Origin: Acanthamoeba castellanii str. Neff
Lineage: Eukaryota > Discosea > Longamoebia > Acanthamoebidae
Length of the DNA stretch: 12,991 nucleotides
Assembly (NCBI RefSeq): GCF_000313135.1
Contig: NW_004457460.1
Span: forward strand, 1,835-14,825
Direction: 5' to 3'
The translations under genes were made by a program, and so were the position numbers. This document shows, piece by piece, positions 1-7,324 of the stretch. How positions within the stretch are numbered: the stretch's first letter is position 1; each line of letters opens with the position of its first letter. Under the pieces are notes generated by a model that ran no database searches, had not been told where the DNA came from, and saw nothing but the letters and a program-made list of their open reading frames with translations.

Positions 1-92
1 TTGGGGCTCTGGCTGAGCTTCCAAACGATGGCGTGCTCGCGGCCACCGCTGCCCACGACCACCACTGTGTGCTGCTTCAGTTCTCCTTCCAT
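1..92 (-). CDS. Phosphoribosylamine-glycine ligase (GARS), N-terminal 30 codons, partial
   Basis: The reverse strand from an ATG at 92 reads MEGELKQHT followed by VVVVGSGGREHAIVWKLSQSP and runs off the left edge. The hydrophobic strand plus GSGGREHA(I/L)xWKLxQSP is the conserved N-terminal signature of phosphoribosylamine-glycine ligase, which makes glycinamide ribonucleotide from phosphoribosylamine, glycine and ATP in purine synthesis. It is cytosolic in most eukaryotes, where it is often fused to other purine enzymes; the window is too short to show whether it is here. I chose the ATG at 92 because the signature normally lies within about ten residues of the start. The frame stays open upstream to another ATG at 206, which would add 38 residues, so the start is not settled. 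The gene is divergent from the receptor kinase at 579. The family call rests on about 20 residues but the motif is very characteristic. Confidence 0.85.
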   Translation of the reverse strand, partial: MEGELKQHTVVVVGSGGREHAIVWKLSQSP

Positions 93-578
93 CTCTGTGA
101 TCTGTGAGTCTGTCGCAGCACAAAGGAGCCGCGGTGCAGGTGTCAGTGTGCCGCCAGCAGCGCTCACAAGATGCAGCCCACCCAAACACAACTCCGCAGC
201 ACACATCTCTAGGGATCTGCAGATTTCAGATTGGGCAGATGATGAAGCGTGATTCCGAAACATCGGAACCAGGCATCACTCCGAGTGCGGCAGATTGGAT
301 GGGAGGAGGGTGTGGGCGTACTTGAGATTTGAAATCTAATCTAGAGATGCACACGATCTCAGTCCGGCTATGTGGCAAACTCCTGTCCTCCTCCTCTCTA
401 CAGAGCAGATACTGCGCAAATGGCTCGCGTGGTACTTGTGCCAGTTGCTTCCGCAGGTCCCAGGTCGTTCTCCAGTGGAGAGACGTGGGATGATGGTGTT
501 GGGACAAAATGCAAACAATTTCGAAATAGTTTCGAAATCTTCGAAATAGTTTCAAAATAATTTTAAATTAAATTATTA
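93..578. other. Divergent intergenic region between GARS and the 7TM kinase gene
   Basis: No convincing gene is visible. The minus-strand frame of GARS is open back to an ATG at 206, so part of this is 5' UTR or an N-terminal extension. A near-palindrome AGATTT-G-AAATCT lies at 325-337 and an inverted TTCCGA/TCGGAA pair at about 252-267. The right third turns AT-rich. Open frames on both strands at 226-560 look like chance: they lack the GC-rich third positions of the real exons nearby. Confidence 0.5.
519..559. repeat. Four tandem copies of a TTTCGAAATAG-like unit in the kinase-gene promoter
   Basis: Units of 10-11 nt (TTTCGAAATAG, TTTCGAAATC, TTCGAAATAG, TTTCAAAATA) follow one another and end 19 nt before the ATG at 579. 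Three of the four contain the palindrome TTCGAA. The position suggests promoter or 5' UTR sequence, but a regulatory role is inference only. Confidence 0.5.
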
Positions 579-1866
579 ATGTCTAATCTGACGTCAGCAA
601 TAGACGTACTGGGCAAGATGATGGAGGCGGCAACGCAACCGCCGGAAACGGTGGTGGAAACAAACCAGCTCAACATAGGGGCGGCCATCATCCTCTTCGT
701 CCTGTTTGCATTGAGTGCCCTCGCCATCTTTATTCGGTAACGCCTCCGTTAAACAAGCATTTTCATCTTTAAAATGAGGGAATTTAATCATTCCACTTTT
801 TATTAAACTAATAAACATATTGATCTCAGCTAACCAATCATAAATAATAAACAGATTTGTGATGCTGTTGCGATCGAAGAAGCACCCGCCCCGACAAACA
901 CGCACCCACTTTTTCCTCTTCTTCGTCATTTGCTCGGCTCTCGGTACTTGCTGCTCTGCTCCTTTGCTTCACTTTTCTTTCCTCACATGATTGCGCCTTG
1001 GCACGTGTGTGCGTGTGCGCTGTGTGTCGTGCGACACCGCAGCACGAGCGACGTTCTTTGTACTGCTCCATGTGCCGTTGAATCTGCACCTCTACTTCTT
1101 CGTGTGGTTCCTCCCCGAGTTCCTCAACCTGGCCGCCTTTGTCATGCTCCTCCGCTCCTGGTTCTCCCTCTACCCTCCCGTGTGTGTCATGTGTCGTGTG
1201 TGTGGTGTGTGTCGTGTGTGTCTCGTGTGTTGTGTGTGTGTGTGTGTGTGTCGTGTGCTCTCTCTTTCTCTGTTCGTTTTCGTCCTCTCCTGACGTGTGC
1301 CGCGCAGGATCCGAGTGTGGGCGACCTCGCGCCACTTGGCGACCTTCACCTATCGCAGCACGCGGGTCAAACTATTCGTGATCGAAGTTACCACTATCAC
1401 TTTCATCGAGGTACGGCCCCTGTAACGCACGCACGCACGCACACGCACGCACACGCACACGAACGCACGCACGCACGCACACTGACGAAGTATCGTTCGA
1501 ACTCTAGGTGGCACAAGCGGTGGTCTTCTTGGTGATGATCATCCTGGGCGAGGGCTACTTTGACCTCATGCAACGGTACGCCGGCCACCCCCACGCTCTC
1601 GCTTGGCATTCATTTTTTAAATTCCATTCTTGACATTCTTGACATGCCTGGAATGCAGGGTGGACGCGTGGTACATGGGCGCGCTGGAGCTGCTGCTTAT
1701 TTTGTCGAGCGGCGTGTGCATGGGCCTGGTCAAGTACCTCGAGAAGCGGGCCAAGCGGCGGCACGACATCATCGAAATCGAGCAGTCCTTCCTGAGCCTC
1801 TTCAATCGGGTACTCGCCACCTCGTACGCTGTCATCATCAACACCCATCGCCAACACGTCTAACCT

Positions 1867-1897
<31 letters not shown>

Positions 1898-4807
1898 CGC
1901 GTGGTGTGTGTGTGTGTGTTGTGCGTGTGTGTGCGTGTCGTGCCGACACGATAGACGGATGCGGTGATGCTGGTGTGGGTCTTTGCGCGCGCGGTGCGTG
2001 CGTTCGATTGTCTGATGTCCCTCAACTCTGACTGGGACCAGGTCATCGCCTCCAGCTCGTACCTGCCCCCCCCCAAATCACTCTCCCACAACAACCTTGC
2101 ACCCTCTCCTTGCTTTGCTGCCAACACAACGTGTGCGGTTGTGTGCGCGTGTGTCGTGTGTCGTGTGTCGTGCGTAGGTTGTTTCCGCTCTACGTGGGTC
2201 CGTTCTATCTATTCGCCGAGTTGGTGCCGCTGGCCTCGCTCATGTTCGGCAAGGTGATCGAGACGCTCGACTACGGCACCACCGAATACAAACTCCTCAA
2301 CCTCCTACCCACCCTCTTCCCCTCGCCCAAGACTCGGGTATACCTCCTGCACTGCGACACACACGACACACGACACGCACGACACACACGACACACACGA
2401 CACACGCACGAAGACTGACTTTGGTCTATCAATCAGCCAAGTACGACACAATTTTCGCTCAACGCGACCTACATGGAGAGGGACCTCACGCTCAACTACA
2501 CCTCGGAGGACGAGAGCGAAGAGGACGACCCCCGACTCGCCGCCGATCGCAAGGCCCTCCTCACCAGCAGCGGCCGACTGACGGCCGAGGCGCTGGTGCC
2601 GGCCTCCGGTAATGGCCCGCCGTCCATGGAGGCCCTCGGCCCGCACGGCGCGGCGAGCATCAGCACTTCTCGCAGCGGCGGCGGCAAGGCCCCCGACACC
2701 GCCCTTCTCATCAAGCAGCTGACCAAGAACCCTAGGTACGCCGTGTGTCGTCTGTGTCCTGTGAGCCGTGTGTCGTGTGTCACGTATGTCGTGTCGTGTC
2801 GTGTCGTGTCGTAAGAGACTCAAGCGGGCGCGTCGGTCTGGTGCAGAGTGCGCGGCTTCATCATTCCATTCGAGGAGCTGCAGATTATCCAGAGGATTGG
2901 CGGAGGCGCCGGCGGCATCGTCATGAAGGCCGTCTGGTGCGCGCACGCCGCCACCCCCTTTGGCCACAGTCCCGTCTGGGCTCACCAGCGCGCGTGCGTG
3001 TGTGGCGTGTGCGGTGTGTGTGTGTGTGTGTTTCCCCTAGGAATGACATGATCGTGGCGGTGAAGCAGCTCAACCAGCTGCTGCAAGAAGGCAGAGACCT
3101 TCTCGACTTCCTCAACGAGATCGAAATCATGAGGTACGTGCGTCTCTTCGTTATTCTTCGTTCTTCGTTCTTCTTCGGCTCTCATCACTCCGATTTATCG
3201 ATTGCCAGTTCGCTGCGACATCAGAACATCGTCACCTTCTACGGGACCTGCATCCAGCCCCCGCATGTATGCATTGGTACACCACCACTACTACGACTGC
3301 TACAACTACCTCCTCCTACGCATTAGATTTTGCTTGCTCACCTTACTTGTGTGCGATGTGTGTGTGTGTGTGTGTGTGTGTGCATAGTGTCGGAGTACCT
3401 CAAGCGCGACAACCTGCGCACGGTGCTCGACGACGAGTCGGTGCGGATCGGCGCGCAGCTGATGGCCCGCATGATGCGCGACATCTGCAAGGGCATGTCC
3501 GTCATTCACAAGTACGCACACACACGACACACGACACACGACACACGACACACGACACACGACACACGACACACGACACACGACACACGACACACGACAC
3601 ACGACACACGACACACGACACACGACACACGACACACGACACAAAGCTTCACCGTACTTTCATGAATTACTCATATCGGCTGCGCAGAGCCAAGATCATC
3701 CATAGAGACTTGAAGCCCCAGAACCTGATGGTGGACAAACATTACCGCATCAAGGTTCACACGGCACACACGCGACACGCGACACGCGACACACTACACA
3801 CTACACACCACACGACCCGCACACTCGTTAAGTTGACTTTCATGTGTTGGTTGGGTGGGCCAGGTGGGCGATTTCGGGGTGAGCCGAATGCTGCCGGGGG
3901 GCAACAGCATACCTTTCTCGGGCTACTCCATGTCCATCGCCGGCTCCTCTGTTTATATCGCCCCCGGTAACCGACACGACACGACACGACACGACACGAC
4001 ACGACACGACACGACACGACACGACACGACACGACACGACACACACGACACGACACGACACGACACACGACACACACAGCTGATAGATTGAATGATTGTT
4101 GTGACAGAGGTGTACAACCTGCGCTACACACACAAATGCGACCTGTGGTCGTTCGGGATCATTCTCTGGGAGATGTGCACCCGCCAATACATCACCCTTC
4201 GCCCCGGTACGCGCCCCCGCGCGTTCCCATTAACACGCGCGCCGTCCTAACGGCGGGTGTGCGATTGAGCAGAGGAGTTGATGCATGGGATGCGACCAGA
4301 GATCCCCCCCGACTGCCCGTCACTCTACGCCTACCTCATCCGGTAACAACAACAACAACAACAACAACAACCAACAACTACAACAACAACAACCAACAAC
4401 AACCAACAACGACCAACAACCGCACGACACGACATGACGCACGTTTGCTTGTGGCGTCAATTTATCACAGAGCGTGCTGGGACGCCGACCCGACGCGGCG
4501 ACCAGAGTTCCGGGCCATCCTCGCACTCCTCAAGCAGTGGAAGGGGCGCGAGACCGACTTCCAGGCCGCCGCCGCCGCCACGGCCGGTCGCAAGGGACGC
4601 GTGGCCAGTACGTTAACGAGCAGCCAGCAGCAGCGCCAGGCGCCGGCGGGGGGCGCCGGCGGCGACGTCAGCAAGTCGGCGACGCCGCCACCGCCGGGGT
4701 GGGACGGGCACGCCCGGTCCCAGTACGAACTCACCGGGCTGGGCGGCGACGAGACCAGCAGCAGCGGAAGTAGCGCCAACGAAAAGGAACCCTCCTCTCC
4801 TGATTAA
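579..4807 (+). CDS. Seven-transmembrane receptor-like protein fused to a TKL-type protein kinase (18 exons, 773 aa)
   Basis: Exons by GT-AG sites with matching phase: 579-736, 855-943, 1043-1181, 1308-1410, 1508-1575, 1659-1809, 1955-2058, 2178-2337, 2437-2735, 2847-2936, 3041-3133, 3209-3276, 3388-3511, 3688-3754, 3864-3966, 4108-4206, 4273-4342, 4471-4807; together 2322 nt. Residues 1-32 carry an NLT sequon. Helices lie near 33-52, 71-92, 97-119, 150-176, 191-210, 237-256 and 272-294. The loops at 53-70, 120-149 and 211-236 are rich in Lys/Arg and the others are not, so the positive-inside rule predicts N-out/C-in. Residues 325-424 form a polar linker. The kinase (about 430-690) has a Gly loop IGGGAGGIV, Lys462 in VAVK, Glu480, catalytic HRDLKPQN (554-561), DFG (574-576), APE (604-606), DLWSFG (617-622) and RRPEF (671-675), so it looks active. 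The tail is Gln/Gly/Pro/Ser-rich. Of known families, the membrane part most resembles GPCR-like or THH1/TOM1-type proteins; that assignment is inference. Ligand and substrate are unknown. Confidence 0.85.
1180..1257 (+). repeat. GT/GTGTC-rich low-complexity tract, intron 3
   Basis: The tract begins at the splice donor and mixes GTGTC words with a (GT)n run. It lies in the intron 1182-1307 and explains the Val/Cys-rich open frames seen there. Confidence 0.8.
1425..1483 (+). repeat. ACGC/ACAC tetranucleotide tract, intron 4
   Basis: Imperfect (ACGC)n with interspersed ACAC fills most of the intron 1411-1507. It is a different simple repeat from those of the neighbouring introns. Confidence 0.8.
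1866..1903 (+). repeat. Uninterrupted alternating (TG)n(CG)n tract, intron 6
   Basis: 38 nt of strict pyrimidine-purine alternation: TG repeats, then CG repeats, then TG. Such sequence is known to favour left-handed Z-DNA. More GT-rich sequence continues to about 1940 inside the intron 1810-1954. Confidence 0.8.
2131..2177 (+). repeat. GTGTC-rich tract, intron 7
   Basis: GTGTGTCGTGTGTCGTGTGT-like sequence runs directly up to the acceptor TAG at 2175-2177. Confidence 0.7.
2355..2410 (+). repeat. ACACGAC-rich tract, intron 8
   Basis: Imperfect ACACGACACAC repeats. The motif is the complement of the GTGTC words in introns 7 and 9, so the orientation alternates from intron to intron. Confidence 0.75.
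2791..2810 (+). repeat. (GTGTC)4 pentamer repeat, intron 9
   Basis: Four perfect copies of GTGTC within a longer GTGTC-like tract (about 2743-2812). It is the reverse complement of the GACAC pentamer array in intron 15. Confidence 0.8.
2987..3030 (+). repeat. GCGTGTG/(GT)n tract, intron 10
   Basis: GT-rich sequence beginning with GCGCGCGTGCG and ending in (TG)n, followed by the acceptor TTTCCCCTAG. Confidence 0.7.
3355..3382 (+). repeat. (TG)n tract, intron 12
   Basis: A run of TG dinucleotides just before the acceptor at 3386-3387. Other introns of the gene show the same GT bias. Confidence 0.7.
3524..3642 (+). repeat. 17 perfect tandem copies of the heptamer ACGACAC, intron 13
   Basis: 119 nt of exact ACGACAC repeats occupy most of the intron 3512-3687, which splits the kinase coding sequence between the alpha-E helix and the catalytic loop. 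Since 7 is not a multiple of 3, the array reads as the same 7-residue pattern in every frame, giving spurious open frames on both strands. There are no spacers, so it is not a CRISPR array. Confidence 0.95.
3972..4041 (+). repeat. 14 perfect tandem copies of the pentamer CGACA, intron 15
   Basis: 70 nt of exact pentamers, then a degenerate extension to about 4078, inside the intron 3967-4107. The unit is the intron 13 heptamer minus one AC pair, which suggests a common origin. Confidence 0.95.
4345..4371 (+). repeat. (AAC)9 trinucleotide repeat, intron 17
   Basis: Nine perfect AAC units followed by imperfect CAACAA sequence to about 4420. It lies in the intron 4343-4470. Confidence 0.9.
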
Positions 4808-4811
4808 TCAC

Positions 4812-4817
4812 AATAAA
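4812..4817 (+). promoter_or_regulatory. AATAAA polyadenylation-signal candidate of the kinase gene
   Basis: AATAAA five nt after the stop codon (TAA, 4805-4807), followed by about 90 nt of very AT-rich sequence. This is a plausible 3' end signal but would give an unusually short 3' UTR. Actual cleavage is not visible from sequence. Confidence 0.45.
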
Positions 4818-4818
4818 T

Positions 4819-5154
4819 TTACATTTTATATCTATGAATCAGTTCAATATAAATAATATATAAGTAGATTAACAAAATAAGTGGTATAAGATATATACAC
4901 ATATGTGTCTTTGCCCGCTTGTAGGCACTATCGACGTAGATCACCAGGCACGCCACCAGGCCCGCCATAGCCAGCGCCACAGGCACCGCCACTCCCGCCG
5001 CGACCGTGTTATCGCCGCAGCCGTCACTTGTCGTAGAGGAGCTCGGGCTCGAGATCACGGTGGCAAGGCTGCCGCTCTGGACGTCCGGCTTGCACGACGG
5101 GCCGCCCGAGCATGAGCCCACCCTGGTCTCGCCCCCGCTGGCCGCTTGGCACAC
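4819..5154 (-). pseudogene. Truncated duplicate of the C-terminal part of the membrane protein encoded at 5470-7092
   Basis: The minus-strand frame encodes VGSCSGGPSCKPDVQSGSL, a Ser/Thr stretch, a hydrophobic helix (VAAGVAVPVALAMAGLVACL) and AYKRA. It matches the same segment of the neighbouring gene almost residue for residue. DNA similarity starts and stops abruptly: 4913-5145 here against 5642-5868 in the full gene, with a high match by eye and only in-frame length differences. Upstream the signal peptide and ectodomain are missing, with an in-frame stop soon after. Downstream the cytoplasmic tail is replaced by an AT-rich run encoding hydrophobic residues. It is most likely a dead partial tandem duplication lying tail-to-tail with the kinase gene. 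A small expressed membrane peptide cannot be excluded. Confidence 0.8.
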
Positions 5155-5469
5155 AACAAGAAGTCAGTCTTACATCCAACCACCACATACCACTACCAAC
5201 CATCCACCACCATCCCCACACCCATCCCCAGATGGGACCCCTCCCAATTTTGGAGTTGGCCGTCAGGCCACTGTGGGTGGTGCACAGAATGAAATGGAGA
5301 AGAGGATGAAGGTGGTCACCCAGTGCTGAGGGATGCAATGCTATCACTGTTGAGTGGCGTGGCAACAACAACTGGCTGGTGCCAGACTGAAATGTATGAA
5401 CTCACACCAGGCTGGGTGGCCAGCCGACTGGAACGTATGCATTCCATCTTCTCTTCTCTTCTTGGCAGC
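5155..5469. other. Spacer between the partial duplicate and the membrane-protein gene
   Basis: Contains a CCACCA/CATCC-rich stretch (about 5175-5235) and no gene I can support. On the minus strand it would be the 3' flank of the gene ending at 5470. I saw no clear AATAAA there. Open frames crossing it continue from other frames of the duplicate and look spurious. Confidence 0.5.
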
Positions 5470-7092
5470 TCAAGTGCTCACCCAAGACTGCCTGTTGAGC
5501 TTGTGGTGCTGATCCGCCGAGACAGAGAGTTTCGTCTCAGACAAGTCGTTCCCCTGCACCCTCTGCAGCTCGCGCTCCAGCGAAGTGTTCCGCACCGAGC
5601 TGCGCCGGCGCACCGGCGGCAGCTGCTCCAGTCGGCTCCTGGCCCGCTTGTAGGCGATGTATACCACCAGGCACGCCACCAACCCCACCAGCACCAGCGC
5701 CACAGGCACCGCCACGCCCGCCGCGATCGCGACCGTATCGCTGTCACCGCCGTCACTTGTCGTAGAGGAGCTTGAGATCACGGTGGCCAGGCTGCCGGTT
5801 TGGAGGTCTGGCTTGCACGACGGGCCGCCTGAGCACGAGCCCACCGTGGTCTTGCCGCCGCTGGCCGCCACGCCCCCCATGCCGATCGAGCCCTCCTGCC
5901 GCGCGGCCAAGCCGCGAGTGGTCTCCGTGGTGGAGGTGAAGCAAAACGGTAGCCAGTAGGAGCGAGATGCCACCAGTCTTGATGTGGGGATGCTGGCGGT
6001 CACTCGGGTGTAGGTGTCGTTGGCCACGGTGGGCATGTGCGCCGAGACGTCGACCTGGCCCAGAAGCGCGGCCGTAGACATGTCGACGATGTAGGCCACC
6101 GTCGTCACATTGGTCTCCGTGCTGCCGGCGCCGCCGAGGCGGATGAAGTAGGAGAAGTCGATGCGGGTGCCCGACAGGCCCACGATGACGTTGCCCGCGC
6201 ACTGGGCGCTCGTCGTGGTCTGCGCGGTCGGAATGGAGACGGCCTCGACGTCGGGCGGGCCGTTGGTGAATCTACTCGCCACCGGCAGGGCGAAGGGTGA
6301 CGTCGACGGCGAGGGCGAGGGGGCATCACAGCAGCCGTAGAGCTTGATCATGCCCGTGCGGGAGCTGAGGTGCTGGGTCTCGCCATTAGATGCGCGGTAG
6401 TACATTTTGTCGACTGTGATGCTCTCGTTGTAGTTGGGCTGCCCCGCAGTCCACCCAGACACCATAGGTTGATTGAGCGAGAGCACGAGCCAGTAGAAGT
6501 CCACCGAGGGCAGGGCCAGGCCGGGCCTGGCGGTGGTGTAGAAGGTGTAGAAGGTGTAGGTGGGGTCGCTGCTGCTGACCGAGTAGAACTGGTCGCCCTG
6601 GGGCACCAGCCCGCCGGGCTTCCCAGTTGAGCCGTCGTCAAAGCCACTTGGGACGTTGTCGTTGTAGCGCAGCTCAGCCGAGACAAAGGCTGTCCGATGA
6701 AAAAGAAGATGACGACGATGATGATGAGGCACAATTCCGAATAAAAAAAAGAGGATGATGAGAGGGAGGGGGGGGTTCGTACTACTAGGATATCGGAGCT
6801 TGACGGTGAAGGAGGTGAGAAGGCAGTTGGCCCCGTTGGTGTGGAGGCGGTGCAGCTGCGGGTAGTACGCGAGCCAGCCCCACTGCTCCAGATTCATAGT
6901 GTTGGCCAACTCCCGCACCCCGCAGGCCAGCGGCGAGTACGAAGGGCTAGCGGAAGGCGAGCTGCTGGGCGATTTGGTGGGTGTCGGTGAGCTGCTGGGC
7001 GATACAGGAGGGGACGTCTGCCCTTGGGCGAGAGTGGAGGTTAAGAGTAATAGGAAGATGAGAGGGAAGTGGGGGTGGAGTAGTAGTGCCAT
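5470..7092 (-). CDS. Secreted type I membrane protein with N-terminal Pro/Ser stalk and cytoplasmic tail (1 intron)
   Basis: The ATG at 7092 opens a clear signal peptide (LIFLLLLTSTLAQG), followed by a Pro/Ser/Thr-rich stalk at residues about 27-53. An intron lies at 6690-6782 on the minus strand (donor GTACGA, acceptor GGACAG; an alternative donor lies 3 nt upstream). It is 93 nt, in frame and free of stops; splicing gives 509 residues, retention 540. The ectodomain has two halves, each probably beta-rich, separated by PSPSPSTSP at about 6300-6330. It has NxS/T sequons and Cys pairs such as GCCDAP and CSGGPSC. I recognise no named domain; motifs like YWLVLS recall bacterial 'choice-of-anchor' type sandwiches, but weakly. 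A single helix (spliced residues about 423-449) is followed by YKRARSR and a roughly 60-residue basic/Ser-rich tail. It is divergent from the Kelch gene and has a partial copy downstream. Probably a plasma-membrane surface protein; function unknown. Confidence 0.8.
   Translation of the reverse strand: MALLLHPHFPLIFLLLLTSTLAQGQTSPPVSPSSSPTPTKSPSSSPSASPSYSPLACGVRELANTMNLEQWGWLAYYPQLHRLHTNGANCLLTSFTVKLRYPSSTNPPLPLIILFFLFGIVPHHHRRHLLFHRTAFVSAELRYNDNVPSGFDDGSTGKPGGLVPQGDQFYSVSSSDPTYTFYTFYTTARPGLALPSVDFYWLVLSLNQPMVSGWTAGQPNYNESITVDKMYYRASNGETQHLSSRTGMIKLYGCCDAPSPSPSTSPFALPVASRFTNGPPDVEAVSIPTAQTTTSAQCAGNVIVGLSGTRIDFSYFIRLGGAGSTETNVTTVAYIVDMSTAALLGQVDVSAHMPTVANDTYTRVTASIPTSRLVASRSYWLPFCFTSTTETTRGLAARQEGSIGMGGVAASGGKTTVGSCSGGPSCKPDLQTGSLATVISSSSTTSDGGDSDTVAIAAGVAVPVALVLVGLVACLVVYIAYKRARSRLEQLPPVRRRSSVRNTSLERELQRVQGNDLSETKLSVSADQHHKLNRQSWVST
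6690..6782 (-). other. In-frame, stop-free intron of the type I membrane protein gene
   Basis: On the minus strand the segment starts GTACGAACCC and ends in a pyrimidine-rich tract before CGGACAG. Removing it joins VKLRYPS to TFVSAELRYN. Its composition (T/C-rich, with a T run and CAT repeats) is intron-like and unlike the flanking exons. If retained, it would insert 31 residues including the hydrophobic PLPLIILFFLFGIV. Confidence 0.75.
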
Positions 7093-7324
7093 TGAGCTGG
7101 TACTGTTTGTGGTACAGTGCTGGGTTCAGCACTGAGCGGGCACAGCACCTATTTTAGCTTCAAAATTGTTTCCCTTTTTTCACAGGCAAAAGGGGGAAAA
7201 GAAAAAATGCAACTTAATAATAATATAATATTACATTAGGTTGTGTGAACTTGGTGGTTACCACCACATCCTTCTTTGCTTTCCTTCTTCGACCACCACA
7301 CCCGACCTCCGCTTTGTCTCTGGA
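7093..7324. promoter_or_regulatory. Shared promoter region of two divergent surface-protein genes
   Basis: 232 bp separate the two start codons. The region holds a perfect 8-bp-arm hairpin (7115-7134), a pyrimidine/purine near-mirror stretch (about 7165-7207) and an AT-rich TATAATA at 7224-7230 that could serve as a TATA element for the Kelch gene. The control function is inferred from position. Confidence 0.6.
7115..7134. repeat. Perfect inverted repeat CAGTGCTG-GGTT-CAGCACTG
   Basis: Eight-bp arms around a 4-nt loop, 23 nt upstream of the minus-strand ATG at 7092. It could be a dimeric protein-binding site or a 5' UTR hairpin. Confidence 0.6.

Noticed and set aside
226..555. Minus-strand frame of 109 codons upstream of the kinase gene
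   Set aside because: Third codon positions are not GC-rich, no known motif is present, and it runs into the promoter repeats.
838..1335. Minus-strand frame of about 165 codons with His-Thr repeats
   Set aside because: It is the complement of exons 2-4 and the GT-rich intron of the receptor-kinase gene.
1308..1809. LtrA-type membrane protein assignment from IILGEG and neighbouring helices
   Set aside because: The short match to the LGE motif is suggestive, but the overall seven-helix layout and missing His/Arg context do not support the family strongly. It is left as an alternative to test by profile search.
3524..3642. Regular repeat array resembling CRISPR
   Set aside because: The heptamers are contiguous with no unique spacers, and they lie in an intron of a eukaryotic gene.
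3269..3970. Long open frames rich in His/Thr/Asp or Val/Cys/Arg on both strands
   Set aside because: They are read-through of the simple repeats in introns 12-15; the spliced kinase explains the real coding segments.
7241..7324. Upstream extension of the Kelch frame
   Set aside because: There is no ATG in it, and the signal peptide begins exactly at 7325.
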